Below, one piece after another: positions 1 to 7,653 of a DNA stretch of 9,725 bases. The position numbers and the translations under genes are program-made. The stretch covers positions 1 to 9,725 of the forward strand of contig CALARM010000467.1 in the NCBI GenBank assembly GCA_937888925.1, read 5' to 3'. How positions within the stretch are numbered: position 1 is the first letter of the stretch; the number at the start of each line of letters is the position of its first letter. Origin of the DNA: an uncultured Synergistia bacterium. Its GTDB lineage: Bacteria > Eremiobacterota > SpSt-956 > JAKJGF01. Below the pieces are notes generated by a model. That model saw only the letters and a program-made list of their open reading frames with translations, was not told the origin of the DNA and did no database searches.

Positions 1-93
1 CTTAAGGAAATAGAAAGACAATTCTTTGCCATTCATAATAATATAGAAAAGGCTGACAGCTATATCGAAGTGCCATCAAGGGCTTTTGCATAA
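1..93 (+). CDS. C-terminal end of an unrecognised protein (5' end outside the window)
   Basis: An open frame enters from the left edge and ends at TAA (91-93), giving 30 residues that finish with SYIEVPSRAFA. The fragment is charged and probably helical, then ends in a short extended tail. It has no cysteine cluster, membrane segment or motif that I can assign to a family. It is read toward the minus-strand addA gene, whose stop lies 47 nt further on, so the two genes converge. I find no convincing hairpin with a T-run in the gap. The frame could be a chance open stretch, because only 90 coding bases are visible. The composition and the tidy convergent stop make a real gene more likely. No function is proposed. 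Confidence 0.5.
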   Translation, partial: LKEIERQFFAIHNNIEKADSYIEVPSRAFA

Positions 94-140
94 AAGAAAT
101 TTTCCCTGACGACCATATGTCTGCCATGAATAATCCTGTT

Positions 141-3100
141 TTAATCCTTCACCAAAGCACCGGGAGCGCCAATAAATCTCAGTCTGTCACACAGTGTTTT
201 ATAGTCACACATGGGACACATGCCTGAAACATTACACTTATACTCGTTGAAATCTTCTCTTCCCAGAAGAAGTCCCGACGATTTTACAAGTTCTTCCCCT
301 AACTCTTCAATCCCTCTGTCATCTTTCTCAATCTCTTCATAAAGGCCTCTCTGGAGGATATATATATAAGATTTTTTTACTTCTGTCTTAAACGCTTCTC
401 TGAAGGTCATCTTCCCGAGGGCATACATATAACTGTAAAGCTGTTTCCTGTAAAAATCGATTTTTTCTTTTATATCATTAATATTTCTGACTGTATCTGT
501 CTTATATTCTATAATAAATACCTCAATCTGTCCGTTGTTTTCATAGAGGTCCACCCTGTCTGCTATGCCGTTCAATAAAATATTCCCGTAAAGAGGGACG
601 GAAAATCTGAATTCATAAAAACTTTTCAGATATTTTCCTTTTCTTTCTTTCCTCAGATTTTTCTCTATGTCAAAATAATTTACTATATATTTTCTTATTT
701 CATCTTCTGAAATATAATCCTCTTTATTTTTACTTATCTCCTCTTTTATGAGTTTTTCAATTTTTTCATTCATATCCCTGTCTGAAAGGGAATTCAGATG
801 ACTGAGTATTTCATGGACAACATTTCCTCTGAGGCGGGCATCTGTTTTTTTATCTCCATATAAATCCTCTTCCTGAAGTTCCGTATGGTCAGGTTCCAGA
901 CGGGCGAGATACTGAAAATAATAAAGCCTGGGACAGGTAAGATATTTCTGATACATTGATATGTTTATAGAACCGGTGGGAGGGCTTTCATATGGTTTTA
1001 TTATCTCCCCGTCATATCCTTTCTTTTTCAATTCCTTTATGGCTTCTGTGGCGAAATCAGGTGGATACGACGGTAAAGGAGGAGAAGAAATAAAGCTTTT
1101 CCCGTCAGTATGTTCCATTGTACTGACAATCCTGTCTTTCAATGCCCATTTCATCTGTATCATAAAGGTATTGAGGGACGGTTCATCTTTTTCGGGACTC
1201 TCCTGATTTTCCCCGACAAAAGCAAGATATCTCTTTGCTCTTGTTGCCGCCACATAGAATATTCTCCTGCTGTCATTGTTTTCTTTCAATATCTGTCTCT
1301 CATAAAATGCCTGATAATCGGGATTTTCTTCATCTTTTACGCCTGTAGAGATTATACCCTTTTCTTCATCATAGAAAAATAAAGGCTTATCCCTTCTTAC
1401 TATCCAGTCGATTTTTCTGTCCATATCCGGTATTATTACCGCATCGAATTCAAGTCCCTTTGAGGCATGAACTGTCATTATCTTTACAGAATCACTGTCT
1501 TCCGTATCGATGAAGGCTTCTTCATTCATTCCGCCATGGTCCTCCATTAATTCCAGATACATGGGCAGTTCACCCGGATTATATATATTTTTCCTTTCAA
1601 AATCCATGACCAGAGAAAAGAGTTTCTCCAGGTTCCTGTATTTCTGTTCCCCCTCCTGTAATGAAAGTAATATTTCTCCGTAATTTGTTTCATCACATAA
1701 TCTTTTAATGAGTTCGTAAGAATTCAGTGTTCCTTTAAGTTTTAAACATTTCGTAAAGAGATTGTACGCTCTCATGGCAACAGGAGAGCTTTCCGACAGA
1801 TCTTTAAGATAACTCATTAAAGGTTTTGTCCCGTCATAGCCTTCCAGGAGGGTGAAAATCATATCATCGGAAAATCCCATAAGAGGTGAGCGGAGAACAG
1901 AAAGAAAAGAGATAGAGTCGGAAGGGTTAAAGATATACTTATAAAGTGACATTATATCAATTATTTCATCTTTTTCCCAGAACCCCAGCCCTCCTATTAC
2001 ACAGCATGGAATATTTCTGACACGCATGGCATGTTCTATGGATTTCAGGTTTGTTCTGCTTCTCAGGAGTATGGCTATATCTTTACAGGTAAATCCTCCT
2101 TTTTCATCTCTGTATTCGCCTGTAAGTTTCTCTACTATTCCTGCCACTATGGCTCCCTGATAGTCTTTTTTATCATGACTGTTTCCTTCATCTTCACCGG
2201 TTAACTGAAATTCTCTCTTTAAAATTTCTTTATGTTTATCATCGGGAAGGAGTTTTTTTATCGTATCCCATTTACTTTTCCTGCTTAATTCATCTCTTTT
2301 CCAGGTAACAAGCTGTACCTTCAGTTCTTCTCCTTTATCCGTAAAGGGCAGATGAAGTTTTTCAAAAGGATCTATCAGTTTTTCGAAGATCATATTTACC
2401 GTGTCTACAATATTTGCAGTGCTTCTGTAGCAATTTGAAAGATATTTCACTGTTCCGTTTTTATCGATTTTTTCACAGACCGTGTCAAATATTTTGTAAT
2501 TGGCACCTCTGAAACCATAGATGGACTGTTTACGATCACCTACGATGAACAGTCTTCCGGGAGGTATGATGCCATTTTGTTCAGTAAGTCCCGAAAGTAT
2601 CCGTTCCTGTATGGGATTTACATCCTGAAATTCATCTACAAGGAAATATCTGAATCTCTGAAAATACCTCTCTTTTATCCCATGGTTTTCGAGAAGTTTT
2701 TCTGTCATTATTTCAAGATCATTGAAGTCAAGGACATTATTTTTATTTTTGAAATCTTTATATTTTTCATGGAGATTTATTAACAGACTTACTGCCATGG
2801 ATGTCAGTTCATTACACGAAGAATCTTTCCACTTTTCCATTTCTTTTTCAAAATCACCATGTCCCCTTATGGAAAAATAAAGTCTTATAATATCATCTCT
2901 CAGGTTACCTGACACAAGAGTTACTGTGCCGTATTTATCCAGCACATGATTTACCTTACTGTCATTAGCCGTATTCTCTAAATATTCCGTGATAGCTTCT
3001 TCGGTAAATTCCTGAAGTTTTACTGCAGAGTCCGCTTCTTCTATAAGCGTAAAAGCAGGATCGATACCGGCAGAGGCAAAATTGTCTCTTATAACAGATG

Positions 3101-3443
3101 TGCAGAAACCATGTATCGTATCTATATTTGCCGTTGTAATCAGATCCCTCAACTTTTTCCATTTTAATTTTAAATCTCTGTCATGTTCTTTTTTTATTTC
3201 CCTGTATATTTCCAGCCTTATCCTTTCCTTCATTTCCACTGCGGCTTTTCTGGTAAAGGTTATGGCCACAATAGAGTCAATGTCTATTAAAGGAGCTTCT
3301 TTTAAAATTTTGAAGAATCTTTTGGCAAGCACTCTTGTTTTTCCGGAGCCGGCACCGGCCTTTAAGCCTGTATTTATCTTTATATCCAGAGCTTCTGCCT
3401 GTTCAGTATTAACATCATAATCCCTGCAAATTTTGTCTATCAT
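141..3443 (-). CDS. addA: AddA-type ATP-dependent helicase/nuclease subunit with an iron-sulfur nuclease domain
   Basis: This is the motor and one nuclease of a RecBCD-like complex, which unwinds and resects double-strand-break ends for RecA loading in the cytoplasm. Seen in 1100 residues: Q motif near Q15; Walker A AGAGSGKT (29-36, K35); motif Ia ITFTRKAA (61-68); DEFQD (270-274); VGDRKQSIYGFRGA (301-314); motif IV with R340; TVHASKGLEFD (657-667); motif VI RRIFYVAATRAK (726-737). The C-terminal RecB-type nuclease has H877, D962, E979-Y-K981 and the Q1001 motif. Cys837 together with C1076-x2-C1079-x5-C1085 matches the iron-sulfur clamp of AddB/Cas4-type nucleases, and C1070 is an extra cysteine. 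Bacillus AddA is not known to carry this cluster, so the protein differs from the model enzyme. The ATG lies 3 nt after the addB stop, with an AGAGAAAGAGA purine stretch inside addB as ribosome site, so translation is probably coupled. All helicase and nuclease motifs look intact. Helicase-nuclease identity is near certain; the name addA rests on context. Confidence 0.95.
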   Translation of the reverse strand: MIDKICRDYDVNTEQAEALDIKINTGLKAGAGSGKTRVLAKRFFKILKEAPLIDIDSIVAITFTRKAAVEMKERIRLEIYREIKKEHDRDLKLKWKKLRDLITTANIDTIHGFCTSVIRDNFASAGIDPAFTLIEEADSAVKLQEFTEEAITEYLENTANDSKVNHVLDKYGTVTLVSGNLRDDIIRLYFSIRGHGDFEKEMEKWKDSSCNELTSMAVSLLINLHEKYKDFKNKNNVLDFNDLEIMTEKLLENHGIKERYFQRFRYFLVDEFQDVNPIQERILSGLTEQNGIIPPGRLFIVGDRKQSIYGFRGANYKIFDTVCEKIDKNGTVKYLSNCYRSTANIVDTVNMIFEKLIDPFEKLHLPFTDKGEELKVQLVTWKRDELSRKSKWDTIKKLLPDDKHKEILKREFQLTGEDEGNSHDKKDYQGAIVAGIVEKLTGEYRDEKGGFTCKDIAILLRSRTNLKSIEHAMRVRNIPCCVIGGLGFWEKDEIIDIMSLYKYIFNPSDSISFLSVLRSPLMGFSDDMIFTLLEGYDGTKPLMSYLKDLSESSPVAMRAYNLFTKCLKLKGTLNSYELIKRLCDETNYGEILLSLQEGEQKYRNLEKLFSLVMDFERKNIYNPGELPMYLELMEDHGGMNEEAFIDTEDSDSVKIMTVHASKGLEFDAVIIPDMDRKIDWIVRRDKPLFFYDEEKGIISTGVKDEENPDYQAFYERQILKENNDSRRIFYVAATRAKRYLAFVGENQESPEKDEPSLNTFMIQMKWALKDRIVSTMEHTDGKSFISSPPLPSYPPDFATEAIKELKKKGYDGEIIKPYESPPTGSINISMYQKYLTCPRLYYFQYLARLEPDHTELQEEDLYGDKKTDARLRGNVVHEILSHLNSLSDRDMNEKIEKLIKEEISKNKEDYISEDEIRKYIVNYFDIEKNLRKERKGKYLKSFYEFRFSVPLYGNILLNGIADRVDLYENNGQIEVFIIEYKTDTVRNINDIKEKIDFYRKQLYSYMYALGKMTFREAFKTEVKKSYIYILQRGLYEEIEKDDRGIEELGEELVKSSGLLLGREDFNEYKCNVSGMCPMCDYKTLCDRLRFIGAPGALVKD

Positions 3444-3446
3444 GTT

Positions 3447-6400
3447 TTATATCTCTTTCTCTAAAATATCCTTCTCTGCAATTCTGTATCTGTCATATCT
3501 GCATATTTTTCTGTAATTACAGTCATAGTACCCTGTAGCATCAGGACATGAAACAGTAAGAGGGAAGACACCCTTTTTTATATTCTCTATCACTTCGGAA
3601 GTCTTACGGGAAATATATTCCATAAGGACAATCATATTTTCCTTTCCCACAGTATATCTCGGACCTCCTCTGTTGAAAATATTTTTCTTCATGTCACTTC
3701 TAACAATACCGCTTTTTTTATGTTCTTTAATACTGTAATAAAGAAGGGCCATACATTCAGGATTTACGTCAGGAAATTCGTCTTTTAACTGTTCTCCTAT
3801 AGCCAGGTAATACAGAGGAAGCTGAAAATCTTTACCTTCAACGGAATCCTTTAACTCTTTTGTAGAGGAATTTTTATAGTCATAAATGATAAATCTTCCC
3901 GTAAAACAATTGTTTTCATCCATTTCAAGATCGACCCTGTCTGCGACACCTCTTATCATGTTCTCTTCATCTTTTATGGTAAAGGGATGCTCCAGAAGGC
4001 ACGGTTTCATGGTAAACCCGGTTTTTTCCCTGTAATATGCAAGATTTTTCATATCATTTTCAATAAAGGTGCTGATTACTGAGAAAAATTCTTTTTTAAT
4101 AAACTTCCAGAGCTTTTCCGGCATTATATTATGATAAAGTCTTTTCAATGTATCATTAAATATTCTGTCAAACAGGGAATAAAGTTTTTCCCTGTCATAG
4201 CAGCTGTTATCCTTATAGTAATCCTTCAGGATTTCATGGTAAAAAGAGCCGATCTTTCTTGCATCAGGTTCATCTTCATCATCAACTGTTATGGCGAGCA
4301 CTCTTTCCATAAAATATTTAAAAGGACAGGAACTGTATGAATTAAGCCGGGAAGGAGTAAAAGAGTATTTATTCTTCAGTGACGATGGTTCTGTAACAAT
4401 GCCGTCATAAGAGTCGAAAAAAGGGTTTTCCTGTCTCCCGTATTCCATCATGGCGGCATGATTTATATAATCCAGTATTTCTTCACTGCACACCGTATTA
4501 TCCATACAGGAGGACTGATCTTTCCATATATAATGAATCGCCTTTCTGAGCATTTCTTTATGGCTCTGAGGTTCTTTTCGCGGCTCAAATCTGTTTCTCA
4601 TATAAATTTTTTGATGTGTTAAAGATTTCAGAAACTCTTCATCTATCAAGGAAGAAAGATCGTCAAGGAAAGAAGATTTTATCATATATTCCCCTTTTTC
4701 ATCACACGTTCTGTATGATATATAAAGTTCTTCCGTTGCCGATGCCATACATAGATTAAATCTTATCTTTTCCCTTTCAAGTTCCCATTTTTTATTTATC
4801 AGATTTATATGCTGTGACATAAACATATCATGTTCGCCGCTGTCAAAGAGAGGATTCCCGGATAAGACTGACGGGAAGATACCTTCATTTACTCCCGGCA
4901 TAAATACAATGTCATAATACTGGCCTCTGGCAAGATCTGTATTTAATATCCTCACGCCTCCCGTGTCTTTGGCTGTTTTTCCCCTTTCAACAGAGGCACT
5001 GTCAATCAGTTCTTCATAAATCTCTTCCGCAGTGAAACCTTCTGCCAGGAGATTATATGTTTTCTCTATTTCAATTATTTCCGACATGATGGTTTTCAGA
5101 GAATCCAGGGCTTTTATATCTCTCGTGAAATTCTTTCCGTCTATAATTCCCTGGAGGTAAAGGTTTATTATATTTCCCTTCAGATCCAGCCTGTCTGTTA
5201 CCTCAATAAGTTTCATGAGATATGCTTCTTTTGTATCGGAGCCGGAAGGGTTGAGTGAAGAAATAATGTCTATAAAATCTGAGAAATCCGTATCAGGACA
5301 ATGTTCCTTTATAATATGTGAGAATTTATCCGGATACTCTGAAGAATCTTTACCTGTAAAGATCCTCTTTAAAGGGATTTTATCACTTTTACCATCAAGT
5401 TTTTTGAGTATATCGGAAGGAAGGAGGTATATTGAAGAAAAGATATTCCTTATGCCTTCATGTTCTCTTCCTTTTATATAAAAATTCAACAAACCGAGAA
5501 AATCCTTTATTAAAGGGACTTCTATGAGTAGTTTCTTCCATGTTGCCAGGACAGGTATATTCAATTCGTCAAATATTTCCTCAAAAGCATTGCTGTATTC
5601 ATTTATATTTTTCACGTAAATGGCAATTTTCTCCGGAACTATTTCGCCTGAGAGGATTTTTTTCTTTATAAGAGCTGCCATTTCCCTTACCTCATGGTCA
5701 ATACAGGGGCTGTTTGAGATTTTTACTCCTCTCACATCGCCTTTTAATACTGTTTCATCGGAATACAGATATTCACAGAGGGATTTTATGGAAGGATTTG
5801 CCTTTTTTTCGGGAAATGTCTTATTACTGTATATAAATCCCAGATCTTTAAGGTCTTTTATAATTTCACTCTTTATGAATTCTTCATTATATGAATTCTT
5901 AAAAGGTATGGAGCAATAGAAATTTATTTCAGGATAATATTTAGATATGGTTTTCATCATGGATTTATCGACAGGGTCTATATTTATATAGCCGTCAATG
6001 ACTATAATGCCTGTTTGAAACAAAAAAGGAGCATATTTTATTTTCTTCAGAGCCACAGGAGGCATATCATTCAGATCGTATAGAGCTTCTTTTTCTTTGT
6101 ATCTTTCATATTCTTCGTAAACAGTTCGGATAAAATCGAGCTTTTCAGGTATTAACCCGGTGAAATTATATTTTACCTGTTCCAGCTTATCAGGAGACAC
6201 GTTCAATCTCTTAAGCCTTTTTATGAAACCGTAAAGGGATGTGACAAAACCGGGCCTGTTTTTTACACCTTTAAAAAAGCCGTCTTCCCTGTTGTTCAGA
6301 ATATTTCTGATTATAAGGAGGGAAACATCTTCAGTAATGGTCTTTTTCCCTGCCACTTCGCCGGCAAGGTCGCTGAAACCGAAGACAGACGTATTTATCA

Positions 6401-6563
6401 GGTTTCCTGAGGCGGCGAGGAATTTCTTTCTCACATCGAATATGGCTTCACGGGAAGGGAGAATATATATGGCTTTTTTCCCATCTTTTATGGCTTCAAT
6501 ACATTTTTCTACAAGGTAATCTCTGACAGAGGTGAAAAAAGGGGTATAATAGAAAGTTTTCAA
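3447..6563 (-). CDS. addB: AddB-type nuclease subunit with an inactivated helicase fold
   Basis: This is the partner of AddA, 1038 residues. The N-terminal two thirds keeps the UvrD-like fold outline without catalytic motor motifs. There is no GxGKT near the start, and the motif II position reads IDGY (189-192) instead of DExx. The motif V and VI positions survive as FMPGVNEGIFPS (554-565) and the following LEREKIRFNL helix. This is the usual AddB pattern, in which the dead motor helps in DNA handling and, in Bacillus, Chi recognition. The C-terminal RecB-type nuclease has C746, H776 (GSFYHE), D875 (GVADRVD), D895-Y-K897 and the Q914 motif, all intact. The iron-sulfur cysteines are C746, C1006, C1015 and C1021. 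The spacing C-x8-C-x5-C differs from the usual C-x2-C-x5-C. The start is TTG (6563-6561), chosen because AGGGAGG lies 7 nt upstream. Order addB-addA matches Bacillus. A confusable alternative is another AdnA/RecB-like nuclease subunit. Confidence 0.9.
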   Translation of the reverse strand: MKTFYYTPFFTSVRDYLVEKCIEAIKDGKKAIYILPSREAIFDVRKKFLAASGNLINTSVFGFSDLAGEVAGKKTITEDVSLLIIRNILNNREDGFFKGVKNRPGFVTSLYGFIKRLKRLNVSPDKLEQVKYNFTGLIPEKLDFIRTVYEEYERYKEKEALYDLNDMPPVALKKIKYAPFLFQTGIIVIDGYINIDPVDKSMMKTISKYYPEINFYCSIPFKNSYNEEFIKSEIIKDLKDLGFIYSNKTFPEKKANPSIKSLCEYLYSDETVLKGDVRGVKISNSPCIDHEVREMAALIKKKILSGEIVPEKIAIYVKNINEYSNAFEEIFDELNIPVLATWKKLLIEVPLIKDFLGLLNFYIKGREHEGIRNIFSSIYLLPSDILKKLDGKSDKIPLKRIFTGKDSSEYPDKFSHIIKEHCPDTDFSDFIDIISSLNPSGSDTKEAYLMKLIEVTDRLDLKGNIINLYLQGIIDGKNFTRDIKALDSLKTIMSEIIEIEKTYNLLAEGFTAEEIYEELIDSASVERGKTAKDTGGVRILNTDLARGQYYDIVFMPGVNEGIFPSVLSGNPLFDSGEHDMFMSQHINLINKKWELEREKIRFNLCMASATEELYISYRTCDEKGEYMIKSSFLDDLSSLIDEEFLKSLTHQKIYMRNRFEPRKEPQSHKEMLRKAIHYIWKDQSSCMDNTVCSEEILDYINHAAMMEYGRQENPFFDSYDGIVTEPSSLKNKYSFTPSRLNSYSSCPFKYFMERVLAITVDDEDEPDARKIGSFYHEILKDYYKDNSCYDREKLYSLFDRIFNDTLKRLYHNIMPEKLWKFIKKEFFSVISTFIENDMKNLAYYREKTGFTMKPCLLEHPFTIKDEENMIRGVADRVDLEMDENNCFTGRFIIYDYKNSSTKELKDSVEGKDFQLPLYYLAIGEQLKDEFPDVNPECMALLYYSIKEHKKSGIVRSDMKKNIFNRGGPRYTVGKENMIVLMEYISRKTSEVIENIKKGVFPLTVSCPDATGYYDCNYRKICRYDRYRIAEKDILEKEI

Positions 6564-6570
6564 CAGAACG

Positions 6571-6577
6571 CCTCCCT
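6571..6577 (-). promoter_or_regulatory. Strong ribosome binding site fixing the addB TTG start
   Basis: On the minus strand this reads AGGGAGG and sits 7 nt before a TTG codon at 6563-6561. No in-frame ATG lies nearby upstream, so this site decides the start. A strong site paired with a weak start codon suggests moderate, tuned translation of AddB relative to AddA. Confidence 0.8.
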
Positions 6578-6593
6578 GAATGGTAATTATTTT

Positions 6594-6599
6594 ATTATA
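6594..6599 (-). promoter_or_regulatory. Candidate -10 box of the addBA promoter
   Basis: A perfect TATAAT on the minus strand lies 30 nt before the addB start. It would give a short leader of roughly 20-25 nt. No good -35 hexamer is found 16-18 nt upstream, and the surroundings are AT-rich, so a chance match is possible. The 150-nt gap between hicA and addB is the only room for a dedicated addBA promoter. Confidence 0.35.
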
Positions 6600-6713
6600 T
6601 TTTTCGAGAAAATTCAGTGGATTTAAACTTTAAAAAGATGAGAAATTTATGGGAATGTGAATTATTTTTTAAAACAATCAGAATAATCTTCACTTTTCAG
6701 AATTTTCGATTAA

Positions 6714-6929
6714 CTATATTAAAGTCTTTAATTCCTGAATAGTTATTGATGCTTTTTTTATTATCGAATTTAATGTACCTTTCTTAATTTCCTTATGATT
6801 TGGAACAATTATTGAGATTTTTTTATCTGGATTATGAAGAAAAATATGGCTTCCTCTTTGATGGTCTATAATAAAACCGGATTTAATAAGTGCTTTGACT
6901 ATGTCTTTGCCTGAAAAGGTCTTGCTCAT
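6714..6929 (-). CDS. hicA: HicA-family mRNA interferase toxin
   Basis: The 71-residue protein has the HicA (YcfA) double-stranded-RNA-binding-like fold. [13 protein letters not shown] (7-19) is the first helix. RGSHIFL (25-31) contains the catalytic His28 on its strand. The end, [16 protein letters not shown] (48-63), is the typical closing helix. Family members cleave mRNA independently of ribosomes or associated with them, and arrest growth until neutralised by HicB. The length is normal and every family landmark I look for is present, so the toxin looks active. Its ATG overlaps the hicB stop by 4 nt (ATGA, 6926-6929), which couples its translation to the antitoxin. It ends in TAG at 6716-6714, about 150 nt before addB on the same strand. 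No convincing terminator separates them, so low read-through into addBA is possible. Confidence 0.93.
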   Translation of the reverse strand: MSKTFSGKDIVKALIKSGFIIDHQRGSHIFLHNPDKKISIIVPNHKEIKKGTLNSIIKKASITIQELKTLI

Positions 6930-7138
6930 AATGAAACTTCTACCTCTTTCATAATACTGGAGGTAATATTAATCTGATTTATTTTTTGAAGACCTTCCAT
7001 ATAGCAAATTATAGCTTCTTTAGCATTTTCTATAGCTTCTTCTTCTGTATCTCCCTGAGTATAACAACCATCAAGAGCAGGAACTGATACATTAAAACCG
7101 CCTTCTTCAGCTTTTTCTAATTTAATTATAAATTTCAT
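6926..7138 (-). CDS. hicB: Short HicB-family antitoxin
   Basis: The 70-residue protein matches the HicB core. It has [20 protein letters not shown], then [19 protein letters not shown], the partial RNase-H-like fold that caps HicA. It is the antitoxin of the downstream hicA and is translated first, as expected for a pair in hicB-hicA order. The protein stops soon after this fold. There is no room for the C-terminal ribbon-helix-helix or helix-turn-helix domain of longer HicB proteins, so direct autorepression by DNA binding is doubtful. The ATG at 7138-7136 is preceded by AGGAAGGTG, about 9 nt away. About 28 nt further upstream is an imperfect palindrome (7167-7250) that would lie in the leader if transcription begins near 7300. 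Confidence 0.92.
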   Translation of the reverse strand: MKFIIKLEKAEEGGFNVSVPALDGCYTQGDTEEEAIENAKEAIICYMEGLQKINQINITSSIMKEVEVSL

Positions 7139-7166
7139 ATAATATTACACCTTCCTGTGATATTAT

Positions 7167-7250
7167 TTAGAACCTGTCCGAAAAGTTCTTTTAGATCTGT
7201 TCAAGCAGAGTCTGTGAAAGATGACTCTCTACTTTTCGGATAGTCTCTTA
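7167..7250. repeat. Imperfect palindrome with 20-nt arms, possibly a small MITE-like remnant
   Basis: The left arm (7167-7186) and right arm (7231-7250) are inverted copies matching at 16 of 20 positions. The inner 13 bases, CTGTCCGAAAAGT against the reverse of ACTTTTCGGATAG, match at 12. Between the arms, AGAGTC (7207-7212) and GACTCT (7223-7228) form a second stem. If the element is taken as 7170-7247, both sides are flanked by TTA, a possible short target duplication. It has no coding capacity. It could be a miniature inverted-repeat element or the fused ends of a lost insertion sequence. It could also be a folded leader or operator of hicBA. I cannot assign it to a known family. Confidence 0.65.
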
Positions 7251-7302
7251 ATGTCTTCAAATAGATCCCTGAAGGTTGTATTTATTTTTCTCACCTCAAT
7301 CT

Positions 7303-7318
7303 ATTATAAAGGATTATA
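7303..7318 (-). promoter_or_regulatory. Two candidate -10 boxes upstream of hicBA
   Basis: On the minus strand there are two exact TATAAT hexamers, at 7313-7318 and 7303-7308. Neither has a recognisable -35 at 16-18 nt. Transcription from here would give hicBA a leader of about 160 nt containing the palindrome. The region is very AT-rich, so chance matches are likely. Confidence 0.25.
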
Positions 7319-7375
7319 TAAAAAAATACCATTATTTTTTCTCTTATCAACTTCTTTCAGAACTGGTCGTGATAA

Positions 7376-7404
7376 TTGAAGTCTCCATACCTTCATGATA
7401 TAAT
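7376..7404 (+). promoter_or_regulatory. Near-consensus sigma-70-type promoter with extended -10
   Basis: TTGAAG (7376-7381), a 17-nt spacer, and TATAAT (7399-7404) preceded by TG one base upstream (TGA-TATAAT). Transcription should start near 7411, about 20 nt before the ATG at 7431. This is the best promoter in the window. It faces away from hicBA and drives the DUF2442 remnant and the zinc-finger antitoxin gene, both damaged. Confidence 0.7.
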
Positions 7405-7430
7405 AAATTTAGTCTAATGGGGTATTTCAT

Positions 7431-7577
7431 ATGCATTTTATAAGAAACGTTAAATATGCGGAAGAATATAAATTATTTTTAACCTTTGAAGATGGAACTG
7501 TTCGCCCTGTCGATTTGAAAGACCATCTCTATGGGGAGATACCTCTCCAGAATTATTACCCGACCGGATTGCTCTAA
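7431..7577 (+). pseudogene. Truncated DUF2442-type protein
   Basis: The open frame encodes 48 residues: MHFIRNVKYAEEYKLFLTF, then EDGTVRPVDLKDHLYGEI, then PLQNYYPTGLL and TAA. The first 36 residues follow the usual start of DUF2442 proteins: a V-Y-x3-Y-x-L strand, a FEDG turn and a VDLxxxL segment. Intact members are about 75-90 residues and continue with a WxNGADF-like strand, which is absent here in all forward frames before the next gene. The end is therefore lost by deletion or replacement. Small DUF2442 proteins often neighbour DUF4160 or toxin-antitoxin genes, and their function is unsettled. A good promoter lies just upstream and a modest GGGG ribosome site at 7419-7422. The alternative is a genuine short variant, which I find less likely. 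Confidence 0.6.
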
Positions 7578-7640
7578 TCCTCTCAGAACAAAAAGAAATA
7601 GTCCAGCTTGTTCAAGTATGAAGTTTCCCTTTAAATAAGA

Positions 7641-7648
7641 AAGGAGGT
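7641..7648 (+). promoter_or_regulatory. Consensus ribosome binding site of the zinc-finger antitoxin gene
   Basis: AAGGAGGT lies 5 nt before the ATG at 7654 and is fully complementary to the typical 16S rRNA tail. It fixes the start and shows that this gene was built for strong translation, in contrast to its present internal stop. Confidence 0.8.
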
Positions 7649-7653
7649 AGAAA

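Noticed and set aside
94..140. Bidirectional terminator between the left-edge gene and addA
   Set aside because: I looked for a stable stem on either strand and found only the 6-base palindrome CATATG.
961..1382. Plus-strand open frames opposite addA
   Set aside because: They overlap well-conserved helicase-nuclease coding sequence, lack ribosome sites and give low-complexity hydrophobic or aromatic translations. They are antisense shadows.
2577..3420. Further short open frames within addA, on both strands
   Set aside because: Same reasoning: they lie over the motor domain of addA and show no family features.
4131..6519. Plus-strand open frames opposite addB
   Set aside because: They are fully inside addB, without ribosome sites or recognisable motifs.
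6661..6713. Possible terminator hairpin after hicA
   Set aside because: The AATCAGAAT and ATTTTCGATT segments pair poorly and there is no GC-rich stem before a T-run.
7531..7638. Plus-strand ATG frame of 35 codons overlapping the DUF2442 remnant end
   Set aside because: It has no ribosome site, a basic low-information composition and no resemblance to a known small protein.
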